A stretch of DNA of 64,000 nucleotides, taken from contig DASVRI010000005.1 in the NCBI GenBank assembly GCA_036388675.1, positions 124,001-188,000 of the forward strand. Reading direction: 5' to 3'. Origin of the DNA: DASVUS01 sp036388675. Lineage in GTDB: Bacteria; Armatimonadota; Abditibacteriia; Abditibacteriales; Abditibacteriaceae. The position numbers and the translations under genes were made by a program. The notes beneath the pieces were generated by a model. That model had not been told where the DNA came from, ran no database searches, and saw only the letters and a program-made list of their open reading frames with translations. Positions 51,761 to 60,687 of this stretch are shown in pieces (positions within the stretch are counted from its first letter, which is position 1; each line of letters starts with the position of its first letter).

Positions 51761-52861
51761 TCAAGTCCTTACCCTCTTATGCGTTACAGCGCCTTTAAGA
51801 TCGTACAGTTCTCCCTCTGCATAACCATTCCCAGCATGACGGCTCCCAGCATGGCTGCGCCAGATCGGTTGGAGTATCTGCTTCGGCGTCATATGTGCTT
51901 GCTCCGTTACCCAGAACATGCTTTGCCCGGCTGTCAAATGCCGGATCGCACTAAGTACGGTTTGAGATCGTTTGACCGTTGGCACCACAAACAGCACACG
52001 GAACCCGACCCCTTGAGGCAGGTGGAAGTCATGGGCAAAGCCCCCGCTGTGCCAGTACAGATAATAGGTGCGGCACTTATCCAGCAGCACCCGGCTGCTC
52101 TCGCCTCCGAGATCCAACTCCACAAAGTAGAAGAGGCGCTGCGCCTGCCTCGAAGGTGTTCCCTGATTACCGGTGAGTACTCGCATCGACAAGAATCCAT
52201 CCGGTATGAGCCTGACCTTGTACGCCCGCTCCCCCGGCTGTGGCGCAGTGGCAACAGAGAACTTGACCGTGTCCGAAGAGTGCCAGGCCAAGAGTTGGGT
52301 ATCGGGACTGCCCGCACAGGAGATTTGGAGCGAGAGCCGCACTTGATTAACCGCCAGCAGATGCTCCAGAGCAGCGGCTTTGGGAAGCTGAGAAGCCGTC
52401 CTCGCCTGAACTTCCCCATGCTCTCGGCTTAGGGCTTTTGCCCCCTCCCTGTCCAAGACATAGACCGGCTCCTGACTGCCTTTAGCCAGTGGACGCGGAA
52501 TACGAGTCAGATAACGGTTGTGGTAGAGCAGCTTCAAACGCCGCGTCAGGGTGAGGCGCGACGGGAAGCGCAACTCTACCTTTTGGTCACTCGCGCGCAA
52601 GGTTTCCAACTGGCTGGTGGAGAGCAACCGATAGCGCCAGACGTCTTCCAGAAGAGCTAGGTCGCGTCCTTGCAACACCAACGGTGGCCCGGCCTCAACT
52701 CGGCGATAGCGCGGCAGGGGCTTTGTGACAATGCCTTCGCTGGACACTCGACCTGGCACATCCTGTACGACCGCGTTATGTCCGACAGTGTCATAAGTGC
52801 TTCGCATACTGATGGTTGTGGCGGCTCCTATAGCACTGGCTTTTGTAGCACCGCTTCTCAT
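51761..52861 (-). CDS. Replication-relaxation family protein
   Basis: 366 aa, matching the replication-relaxation (Replic_Relax) family found on plasmids and integrative elements. A winged-helix N-terminal part reads RDLALLEDVWRYRLLSTSQL and YLTRIPRPLAKGSQEPVYVL. A C-terminal nuclease-like fold follows, with PDGFLSM and FVELDLGGESSRVLLDK (E/D residues as in PD-(D/E)XK enzymes). The family is linked to plasmid replication or DNA relaxation before transfer. It lies 292 bases downstream of the VirD4/HerA-like gene. The ribosome site at the first ATG is weak; an internal ATG at residue 25 is possible. Confidence 0.75.
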   Translation of the reverse strand: MRSGATKASAIGAATTISMRSTYDTVGHNAVVQDVPGRVSSEGIVTKPLPRYRRVEAGPPLVLQGRDLALLEDVWRYRLLSTSQLETLRASDQKVELRFPSRLTLTRRLKLLYHNRYLTRIPRPLAKGSQEPVYVLDREGAKALSREHGEVQARTASQLPKAAALEHLLAVNQVRLSLQISCAGSPDTQLLAWHSSDTVKFSVATAPQPGERAYKVRLIPDGFLSMRVLTGNQGTPSRQAQRLFYFVELDLGGESSRVLLDKCRTYYLYWHSGGFAHDFHLPQGVGFRVLFVVPTVKRSQTVLSAIRHLTAGQSMFWVTEQAHMTPKQILQPIWRSHAGSRHAGNGYAEGELYDLKGAVTHKRVRT

Positions 52862-53153
52862 CGTCCTAACCAGTGCTTACCTTCCGAGTGCCGGTCTTAC
52901 ACAGATCTTCTCCATGACATTGCCTGTATGTTTGCCTGTATAGATCGAGTGCCTTACTTGTATGGTTCTGAACATATAGCCGAACCATATAGGCTGTGTG
53001 CTCATTTTGAACTCAGTTTGAGCGTGTTTGCCGCATCATTTGAGCACGATTGCAGCGCGCTTCGAGCAATCACGCAAAATTGCTTTCCCGTGTAAAAGTA
53101 GACCCGAGTACTCATAAATGAGAGCATTTATTGATGCGTTCATCGTCTCCTTT

Positions 53154-56100
53154 TTAATCGTGTAATTCTTCATATGTTTTTGTGGGGTTTTGTGCCGCTG
53201 TTTCTGCAGGGGTTTCTGTAAGAGCACCTTTATACTCGGCCACATTCCCGGTGGCGCCATTCTCCTGAAACGGCTCCACAGAAGCAAGTGACTCCAACTG
53301 TTCGACCAGTCCAAAGGTCTGTGGCTCCGCAAATGGCTCAACGAATAGATTGCCATTCGAGACGTCCACAACACTACCTTGGGTCTTTTTCTCATCACCC
53401 TCATTCGTTTTTTCACTCAGGGTCTGTCTTTGAATTTCACTGCCCCAGACGGCCTCGGCCCGCATGACAAGACAGGTGCGATCCGGCCTGGCTCCCGGCC
53501 TGGCTGTGGAGTGCTGTTCCCTCTTGGGGTGCCGTTCCTCCGACTGCCGGGGAGACTCTTCGTGGGCTGGACTTCCTATGGATGGACTTGACGAGACGGA
53601 TGGCGGTGCGGCAGTGGCCTGATTCGCAGTGGCCTGGCTGGCAGTAGCCGGTTGCGCGGCGATCCCCTCAACGGAAGTTTCTCGGGCAGCGTTTTCCTCC
53701 CGTGTTGCTTTGCTGCCACGCCGTTCAATTCGCTCCGTTTTCTTGCTTTTCCCCGAACGTCCCCTGCGCGACAAGATGTTCTTGAACACAGCGGCTTTGG
53801 ATCTGGGTTTTGTCTGCGCACCAGATTCATGCTGCACCTGAGCACTGGACTGCACCTGAGCTTCGTCGTCACTCTCCATGACAGCATGATTCGATGCTGT
53901 CTTGTTAATGCCTGAGTGTGGGGGGTTCTGCTTAGACCTGGTTTTAAGATCCACCGGCGCCTTAACTTTTGCCTTCGATTTCGCTTTAGCCTTAAATTTT
54001 GATCTTGCCTTGCTGTTCGACTCCGCCTCAGCTTTAGGCTCGGCCTCAGCTTCGGGCTCTGTCCCAGCATCTGGTTGCGCCTCATCATTGGGTTCGACAT
54101 CTTTAGATTCTGCTTTAGACTTTGCACCGGCTTTGGACTCGGCTTTTATTGCAGCATTGGTCTTAGGCCCTGCCGTCGTTTTAGCTTCAGCCTGAAAGCG
54201 TTCCTCCAATTGTCGCCGCTCTGCTTCGAGTTCGTGCTCGATCTCAGCCCGGCTGCGACAGCAGGTCGCTTGCGTCCGTTCCACGATGTCGTGAACTGAC
54301 TGACCGGCTGTTGATGACGATTGCTCGGGAGGTGGCGGCAAGGTATGGATGTGAGCGCACTCCCTTGCGCCTCCGACTCTGGCGATAGCTTCACCCCGGC
54401 CAAGACTCACCAGATCTTCCTGAGTGAAGCGTCCCGCCAACTCTTTCTCCAGGAGCCTGCCGCTGTCAGCACTGACGCGAAATGATACCATCGCTCCCAC
54501 ATTGCCCAAGATGGCGGATTGCAGATGAGAGTTCAGCTGCTCCAAGAACTGATTGGCCATGACCAGAGACAGTCCGGCTTTACCGGCTTCAGAGAGGATC
54601 TTCTCAAAACTACTGACGACAAAGTGCTGGAACTCATCTACGTAGAGCGTAAAGGGTGTTCTATCCTGCCGACCATAGCGCAGGCTGCTCATGGCGGAGA
54701 TCTGCAGCTTGGACACCAGCAGCGCTCCCACGAAGTGCGCGTTGTCTTCTCCAATCAGCCCGGCACCGAGATTGACCAGCAACACTTTCTTGCCCTGCAT
54801 CACTTCGGATAAGTCAAGGCGGCTTTCCTTCTGTGCCACGATGTTGCGCACGAGAGGGCTGGACAACAAGAGCCCCAGCTTGTTATAGAGCGGTGCAAAG
54901 GTCGAAGAGGAGTAGCCGGGGAACTCGCCCTGCCAGAAAGCCAGCAGATCGGGATCGGTGACGTTCTTCAGCACTTCTTCCCGGTAGCCCTTGTGTGACA
55001 AGAGAGGTCGGATGTCGCGCAGGGTGTGTTTGTTTTGGGGTGGTTGTGAAAGAAGCGTCAGCAGCACATGACGCAGGATGTGCTCCAGCCGGTCGCCCCA
55101 CGAAGAAGCAAAGAGACGGTGCAGGATGGAGAGCAAGTCCGAGGTCAGCAGCCGCTTTTCCCATTCGTCCTTAGCTTCCAGGAGGCCCATCGCAACGGGA
55201 TGTTCACGGTCACTGAAGTCGAGATAGAGCACATCCTCCCGGCGCTCCGGCGGCACCCGCTCCAATACGTCACGCGCCAAGTCGCCGTGCGGGTCGATGA
55301 GACACAACCCCCTACCCACCTGCAAGTCCTGCAGCATCATATTGAGCAACAGTGTGCTCTTGCCCATACGGGTGGCACCGAGCAGGTAGCAGTGGCGGTT
55401 GCGGAAAGTATCCGGCCAGAAGAGCGGCTGCACCAAACCCTGATAAGGGTGATGGCCGAGCACGGTTCCCGGCCCGACGAGCAGATGCTCCGGCAACTCT
55501 TCTCCGGGAGCAGTTAGGCGCAGAAGCTTTGGATGCACCAGTGTTTCAGTCGGCGGATGCACCAGCCCAACCAACTCTTCTGAAGAGAGCAGCATGCCAC
55601 TGCGCTGGCTGGAGCGGTTTAGGAGATCACGAAAGTGCGCTTCATCCTCGTAGCCTTCCTGGCCCTCATAGCCCTCATTGGCGAGAGCCAGCAGGCTGTT
55701 GCTGTCGGCTTGGTTGTATACCGAGAGTGCATGGCCGATGCGCTGGCACAGGGAGAAGGCAGCCGCATCTCCTCCACCGTTATCGTTTACTGTGCTCACA
55801 GCAAAGACACGGATGACACAGGAAAAGAGCGGACTTCCGGTCTTCTGCCGCGCCTGCCATACACTCTGACCCTCCCCTTTATAGCTTCTATTCCTAGTGC
55901 TTCGATTGTGCTGCGCGCCGTCTGCATCGCTGCCCAGTTCTTGCGCGATTTGCAGCAGGGAGCCGGCCCACGGCTTGCGCGCCGGCACCAGCAGCACTTG
56001 AAGACCGGCCACCTCACCTGCTGCCAATTGCCCCAGCGCACCAATGACACCCGAAAGTGGATCAGCGGTAAAGACCGTGAAGCGGCGTAAGGGTTGGAAA

Positions 56101-56654
56101 GCGAAGTTGGTCAACCCAAAGTCCACCACCTGATAGCCGACCGGCACATCATGAAACGGCTGCAGCTTCTGGCGCAGAGTGTCTTCTGTGAATTCGAACT
56201 CACCAAGCGGAAAGTGCATCGGCAACTGCGCCTGAATGCTTCGCACCTCGTGAGACGAAGCTGCTAGCTGAAAAATGATCTCGTTCTCATCGGCAACAAC
56301 TTCAAAGGAGAAGGGCGCGTGCAGGCTGCATAAAGTTCTGATCCAGCTTTCAACGGCCTCGGCTTTGACCTTCTGCTCGGGAGGCAAGCGCAAGGTGAGG
56401 AAAGAGCGATCACCGGCGCCGGAGGTTGTGTCGGGGAGTGCCTGAGATGAATGGTGTGCCTGCTCTAACTCAAAATCGGCATACGGGACAAAGGGCGGCT
56501 CAAGAGACACGGGGTATGGGTGCAACCGGTAGCCCCGGCAGCGCTCTTCCCAGGCATAGAGCGCTTCCACCCGGTCGCTGCCCTGTGGAGTGACCGGCGT
56601 ATCCCAGTTGACCCGCCGATTAGCCGGTCTCGTCTTGTGCCACACCCAGCTCAT
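53154..56654 (-). CDS. VirD4/HerA-like conjugative DNA-transfer ATPase
   Basis: 1166 aa. The N-terminal 380 residues are specific to this ATPase group. The ATPase has Walker A GATRMGKSTLL (Lys432), LCLIDPHGDLARDVL, and a Walker B-type VDEFQHFV near residue 672, followed by LVMANQFLEQL (sensor region). The family pumps DNA in type IV secretion and conjugation. Residues from about 820 to 1000 are a low-complexity tail of Lys/Ala/Glu repeats (AEAEPKAEAESNSKARSKF) and the rest is Gln/Thr/Ala-rich, far longer than usual. CAGGAGC precedes the ATG. It forms a unit with the 390-aa gene 68 bases upstream. No relaxase or VirB channel genes are in the window. Confidence 0.8.
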   Translation of the reverse strand: MSWVWHKTRPANRRVNWDTPVTPQGSDRVEALYAWEERCRGYRLHPYPVSLEPPFVPYADFELEQAHHSSQALPDTTSGAGDRSFLTLRLPPEQKVKAEAVESWIRTLCSLHAPFSFEVVADENEIIFQLAASSHEVRSIQAQLPMHFPLGEFEFTEDTLRQKLQPFHDVPVGYQVVDFGLTNFAFQPLRRFTVFTADPLSGVIGALGQLAAGEVAGLQVLLVPARKPWAGSLLQIAQELGSDADGAQHNRSTRNRSYKGEGQSVWQARQKTGSPLFSCVIRVFAVSTVNDNGGGDAAAFSLCQRIGHALSVYNQADSNSLLALANEGYEGQEGYEDEAHFRDLLNRSSQRSGMLLSSEELVGLVHPPTETLVHPKLLRLTAPGEELPEHLLVGPGTVLGHHPYQGLVQPLFWPDTFRNRHCYLLGATRMGKSTLLLNMMLQDLQVGRGLCLIDPHGDLARDVLERVPPERREDVLYLDFSDREHPVAMGLLEAKDEWEKRLLTSDLLSILHRLFASSWGDRLEHILRHVLLTLLSQPPQNKHTLRDIRPLLSHKGYREEVLKNVTDPDLLAFWQGEFPGYSSSTFAPLYNKLGLLLSSPLVRNIVAQKESRLDLSEVMQGKKVLLVNLGAGLIGEDNAHFVGALLVSKLQISAMSSLRYGRQDRTPFTLYVDEFQHFVVSSFEKILSEAGKAGLSLVMANQFLEQLNSHLQSAILGNVGAMVSFRVSADSGRLLEKELAGRFTQEDLVSLGRGEAIARVGGARECAHIHTLPPPPEQSSSTAGQSVHDIVERTQATCCRSRAEIEHELEAERRQLEERFQAEAKTTAGPKTNAAIKAESKAGAKSKAESKDVEPNDEAQPDAGTEPEAEAEPKAEAESNSKARSKFKAKAKSKAKVKAPVDLKTRSKQNPPHSGINKTASNHAVMESDDEAQVQSSAQVQHESGAQTKPRSKAAVFKNILSRRGRSGKSKKTERIERRGSKATREENAARETSVEGIAAQPATASQATANQATAAPPSVSSSPSIGSPAHEESPRQSEERHPKREQHSTARPGARPDRTCLVMRAEAVWGSEIQRQTLSEKTNEGDEKKTQGSVVDVSNGNLFVEPFAEPQTFGLVEQLESLASVEPFQENGATGNVAEYKGALTETPAETAAQNPTKTYEELHD

Positions 56655-56722
56655 AGTTGCTCCTGAGTCTATTGTTCCTGATTCCGATTCCAGTGCCTGT
56701 TGGTTTCTCTTCGTTGGTATCT

Positions 56723-57895
56723 CTACAAAGGCAGTTTGCGTCCTGTGCCTGTGGCTCCTGTGTTTGAGGCGTTTCTCTGAGCCACCAGATGCTGAGTCAT
56801 GATATTTTCGTGAGCGATGATATTGTCTGCTGTAGAGGGACTGTTATCAACTCCGACCGTGTCCGTGTTGATGAGGTCATCTTCATCCTGTGAGGTTTCC
56901 GTGGTTATATTTACAGCTGTTGCACTTCCGTTCTGATTGGGTGAAGTGGCGCTGAGGATCGCCTGGATCGATGTAGAAATGTCAGGTGACGTAGATTGAG
57001 ATAGTGTGGATGAGAGTGGAGCGGCTCCGTTGGTGGCATGCGTCTGTGGCACTGCTGCGCTTGGCACTGCTGCACTTGGCATCACCACACCTCGCGTTGC
57101 TGCGTTAGTCGAAGGGACAGTCGCTGGAGGTGCAACGGCAGAATTATCGTTAGTGCTCGGTGTCGTCGTATTCGATGCCGGAGGACTCGGGGTGGGAGCA
57201 CTTGATGCGCGAGCCATGATGCTAGGCTGTCCGATGCCCGGTTGTCCGGTGCCAGCAGGCGTGGTGCCGGGTAATCCAATGTTAACCTGCGGGATGCCGT
57301 TCGGCCTGGGTGGAAAGGCGTTGCTGTAGAAGGCGTGGTAAATGGGACGCCGCTCGTACTCTTCCAACGGTTTGAGTCCCTGTTCCTGCATGTAGCGGTC
57401 AAGCACTTCCAGCACAATGGAATGCACCGACTCCTGGAACATCAGCAAGGCGTCATGCTGAAACATTGTCTGCTGTGCGAAGTAGCGCCGGGCCGCCAGT
57501 GTCGCGATGCCCTTTCCTTCCCCGCTGCCCTTGACAAACTTGCTGTACATCCAGGTAGAGAGAAACAGACCAACCGGCGTCTGGCTGACGTAGAGGTAGT
57601 AGGTGAGGTGTTTGTATTGAGCGCAAAGATACAGCGGACGGTGTGAGAAGATCGAGCGGTTCTCAAACAGCTTCTGCGGGCCAAAGCCCATGCCGGTCAG
57701 GGCGACTTCGCGGGTGTTGAGACCTTCTCGCAATCGCTGAAAAACCTGAGCGAAGAAGCGGTCCGGCATCTCGTCCAAATTGACAACTGACTTCTGCCAG
57801 TAGGCGACCTGATCTCCGGCGCGGGGCTGGCGGTAAGCAAAGGCTGCAAAGTAGAGCAGGATACAGCCCAGGGTAATCAGCAGAAGGCCATCCAC
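56723..57895 (-). CDS. Membrane-anchored partner of the DNA-transfer ATPase
   Basis: 390 aa, starting with GTG at 57895 behind AAGGAG. A single N-terminal membrane helix (LLLITLGCILLYFAAFAY) is followed by a 170-residue soluble domain (GPQKLFENRSIFSHRPLYL, YYLYVSQTPVGLFLSTWMYS) and a long Pro/Thr/Ser/Ala-rich tail. I do not recognise the family. Position and spacing suggest that it belongs to the conjugation-type complex with the ATPase. Confidence 0.6.
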   Translation of the reverse strand: MDGLLLITLGCILLYFAAFAYRQPRAGDQVAYWQKSVVNLDEMPDRFFAQVFQRLREGLNTREVALTGMGFGPQKLFENRSIFSHRPLYLCAQYKHLTYYLYVSQTPVGLFLSTWMYSKFVKGSGEGKGIATLAARRYFAQQTMFQHDALLMFQESVHSIVLEVLDRYMQEQGLKPLEEYERRPIYHAFYSNAFPPRPNGIPQVNIGLPGTTPAGTGQPGIGQPSIMARASSAPTPSPPASNTTTPSTNDNSAVAPPATVPSTNAATRGVVMPSAAVPSAAVPQTHATNGAAPLSSTLSQSTSPDISTSIQAILSATSPNQNGSATAVNITTETSQDEDDLINTDTVGVDNSPSTADNIIAHENIMTQHLVAQRNASNTGATGTGRKLPL

Positions 57896-58392
57896 TTCAT
57901 TCTCCTTAACACCAGCCTATTGTTAGGCATGACACAGTGCATCTAGCTACTACTTCGAGTCGTGATGTTACTTCTCTAATATCGTCTACTGAGCAACGGC
58001 CGCCTCAAGTTCTCTTCCGCGAACTTTCTTCCGCGAATTAAAGCGAAATAACCCAAAGGCCGTTGGGCAGCGCCACTTGGTGTTCGATTTAGATATTTAA
58101 CACCTTACGCCTGGATTGTACCCACGGGTTATACCGTGCCTGGCACACAGGACAATTCACGGCTCGTAGGCGAGGTGCAAAGAGACTTTTCCAAGCTGTT
58201 TGGCCAATCTCTGACCCTCAAAGAACGACTCCGAGTTCTGCTCTCACATACAATACAACTACATAGCATATGGCTACATTTGACTTAACTTGTAATTTGC
58301 CTTGGGCTGAACCCATCGGCCTCAAGCCTAAAAAGTGAGACGCGCCGAGCAGAAGTTAATTGGCGCGTCTCACGCAGATCTTCAGGCCGCAG
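57896..58392. other. Intergenic gap between haloperoxidase and transfer genes
   Basis: About 500 bases. It holds the intrinsic terminator of the haloperoxidase gene (58335-58373). A short repeat TCTTCCGCGAA occurs twice near 58,010-58,035. The promoter of the 390-aa gene should lie near 57,920-58,100, but no boxes stand out. No gene seen. Confidence 0.5.
58335..58373 (-). terminator. Intrinsic terminator of haloperoxidase gene
   Basis: GTGAGACGCGCC (58335-58346) pairs perfectly with 58362-58373. On the minus strand the stem is followed by TTTTTAGG. It starts 20 bases after the stop codon, a textbook rho-independent terminator. Confidence 0.8.
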
Positions 58393-59745
58393 TCAGACGG
58401 GACGTGCCACCGAGTGGAAGACTCTATCAGCAATCTCTCTCCCCGAATCTGCTCCCACAGTGCCGTCGAACCGCCAGTGGACGCCTAAGTAGACGCGGCT
58501 TGCAAGATTCTCTTCAATCGCTTGATCCAGAGTGAATGTCATAGGAGCTTCTGGACGTGGGCAGCCATTAGTATCAGTCGTTACACCGTCCAGTTCGTCG
58601 GAGATGAAATTCTCAATCTGTGTATTGGGATCATCCCCTTTCTCTTCTAAGAATCGCTTCATAACCGCCATGGAGGCCGCACCAAATGTTGCATGGCCCG
58701 AAGTATACGCGGGGAATGGTGGAGTGAAGTCCAAGCCGCGGTTTGGGCTTCCTGGCGGATTGTTGGAGCGGGGCGAGCCAAGTGGCTGCCACTGTGGAAC
58801 TCGTTGCTGATTATCTGCATCACAGCGGATCCCGACAATCGGACGCCAGAGATTGTAGTGATATTTGGCGTCCCAGCACTGAATACCAGCATCCGCCATC
58901 GCCAGATTGATCAGCGCAAAGTAGCGAGCGTTCTCTTCTTGAGAGAAATCCTGTTTCTTTGCGATCTGTCTCGCGACTTGGTTATAGAGACGAGGCGGTG
59001 TGCCAATGAGATTAGCACCATCGTAAGCCCAGAAAAGACCAATGTTTGTTTCTTTGCGACTGCGCGTGGTTCCTTGAATGGCCCCCTTGCACTTCACTTC
59101 CTCCAAAGCGCTCCGGTACTCTGGTGAATCTAATGCCGGTGGAGCCGGGGGGCGTAAGCTCTTAATATCTTGAATCACAAAGGGCTTAACGTCACCCCAT
59201 GTCGGAGCATGAAGGCCTTGATCTGGGTTCAAGGGATCCGGAACGTGCCCGCCTGGAGTTTGAGGACACGGGCCAGGATCAGGGGCATCAAATGTTTTCA
59301 CAAAGGCACTTTCACGTCCTCCGGCTCTCTGGGGCGGGCGGTTCTCATCCGAACCATCGTTTTCGCGTGCTTGAAGAGTCGCGCTACCAACTCTTTCTCC
59401 AAGTTGGAAGCTGGGCGTGTCAATGCCTCCCACATCCGAACTGAATTTGGCAAGTTCGTCATCAATGAACTGACCTTGCTGCTTGTACAGGGCCTTCAGA
59501 GTCGTGACTGCAGCCCCTGCTATAGCCGATTCCACAGAGCCGCCTTTGGGCGGATCCTCCTGCGTCAAATATGGTGTGTGAGTGCGGAAAAAGGAATTGC
59601 TCACATCATACATGGCCGCATGAACAATTGCTAAGGCACGAGAGGTAAAGGTTGGTCCACCCTGCTCACCGGGCGGAGGAGAACCGGAGTGATCGTTGGC
59701 TACGGCCTGAAGCGTTACTCGATTCCAGAAAAAGATGCTGTCCAT
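58393..59745 (-). CDS. Vanadium-dependent haloperoxidase (PAP2 superfamily)
   Basis: 450 aa. Vanadate-binding motifs are in place: the Lys/Arg-Pro block KYHYNLWRPIVGIR, PAYTSGHATFG, and SRVYLGVHWRFDGTVG with the C-terminal Arg-X3-Gly-X-His-X4-Asp pattern. The family oxidises halides with peroxide or acts as acid phosphatase; the Gly-His and Arg-His ligands are shared. No clear signal peptide. GGAGTAAAGAGGC precedes the ATG. Its own terminator follows, so it is a single-gene unit. With the DyP peroxidase and peroxiredoxin it adds to the peroxide-using enzymes in this window. Confidence 0.88.
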   Translation of the reverse strand: MDSIFFWNRVTLQAVANDHSGSPPPGEQGGPTFTSRALAIVHAAMYDVSNSFFRTHTPYLTQEDPPKGGSVESAIAGAAVTTLKALYKQQGQFIDDELAKFSSDVGGIDTPSFQLGERVGSATLQARENDGSDENRPPQRAGGRESAFVKTFDAPDPGPCPQTPGGHVPDPLNPDQGLHAPTWGDVKPFVIQDIKSLRPPAPPALDSPEYRSALEEVKCKGAIQGTTRSRKETNIGLFWAYDGANLIGTPPRLYNQVARQIAKKQDFSQEENARYFALINLAMADAGIQCWDAKYHYNLWRPIVGIRCDADNQQRVPQWQPLGSPRSNNPPGSPNRGLDFTPPFPAYTSGHATFGAASMAVMKRFLEEKGDDPNTQIENFISDELDGVTTDTNGCPRPEAPMTFTLDQAIEENLASRVYLGVHWRFDGTVGADSGREIADRVFHSVARPV

Positions 59746-59990
59746 GCCTCTTTACTCCTTACCACGGGATTGTTGATGAACCGGTAGTTACCTGGCATCT
59801 ACGTTACTCTCATGTCACTTTTCGGCTGGCACTGCTACAACGTTAGGAGGGACTCTGGCAGATCGCTCTTACATCACTGTTAGTGCTAGAGATGCAGCAG
59901 TTCGGGGTCAGCGCATGGCTGTCCTGATTTAATCAGCCTGACCATACGCTGGTTACATTCTCCATAACGCTGGTTTTACGGGGGCCGTCA

Positions 59991-60206
59991 TCACGATCCA
60001 GTGGGTTCCTCACTCGTGAAGATGACGTGGCTCTGGCTGTTATAGTACGCTGGCTTTTCGTTTAGAATCAACGCTATTGCAGCGAGTTCAGCAGCAGGCA
60101 CATGGTTCCAACCTGACCACGTTGAAAGGCCTTTAAGCCTGAACCTGTAGGCGGGACCTTTTTGGGCACTCCAAGCCAGTTGATACTGCTCAATTTCTTG
60201 TACCAC
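59991..60206 (-). CDS. Small hypothetical protein
   Basis: 71 aa starting with GTG at 60206 just after GGAGGAG (spacing short). The sequence is protein-like and soluble: IEQYQLAWSAQKGPAYRFRL, WSGWNHVPAAELAAIALIL, then HVIFTSEEPTGS. It has no family I can name. It stands alone, with 245 bases to the haloperoxidase gene. Confidence 0.55.
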   Translation of the reverse strand: MVQEIEQYQLAWSAQKGPAYRFRLKGLSTWSGWNHVPAAELAAIALILNEKPAYYNSQSHVIFTSEEPTGS

Positions 60207-60687
60207 GGTCTCCTCCGTCTAGTCTTGATTTCAATGTCATCCATTGACACATTGAATAAGAAATCTATTGTAGCATGATTTCAGCGGCACATAACTTCTT
60301 TTTCTCTCGGGCATTTCGCTATCCAGTCAACACGAACCGTTCTCCGACTCAGGACTCGCCTTGTGTCCTGGCCGCTTGTGTTCATCGGTTAAAAGCACCT
60401 TATGCGGATGGGGCCTTGAAGAATTAACCGCTTTTCGGTGGTTCTGTGGAGTCACTGCGGCTTATCCGCACTATGCACACTCCCAACACGGCGCTCACTA
60501 GGGGCACGGTGCCTACTGGCGTCACAGCAGTTTCCTCACGGTGAACTTTCAAGTCCATGTTGGTTCGATTAAGAGGAGTACTCGTGCGCCACGCGACGTG
60601 GGGCGACAACACGTGTTTCAATTCCATGGCCTTAGTGCACCATTTCGCCGGGATAACCGCTGTAGCCACCTTCCACATTGGTGCTTT
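60207..60687. other. Intergenic gap left of the carbamoyltransferase
   Basis: About 480 bases. A minus-strand frame of 84 codons (60424-60678) follows the carbamoyltransferase by 9 bases but has a weak ribosome site and no recognisable features; it is left uncalled. CATTGACACATTGAATAAGA near 60,240-60,260 is AT-rich and could be the promoter of the 71-aa gene. Confidence 0.4.

Noticed and set aside
53900..54200. Lys/Ala/Glu/Ser repeats in the ATPase considered as a separate gene or repeat array
   Set aside because: The frame is continuous with the ATPase and the repeats are low-complexity codons, not a DNA tandem array.
60424..60678. Minus-strand frame of 84 codons after the carbamoyltransferase
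   Set aside because: Weak ribosome site, no hydrophobic or domain features, and the opposite strand gives an equally plausible frame.
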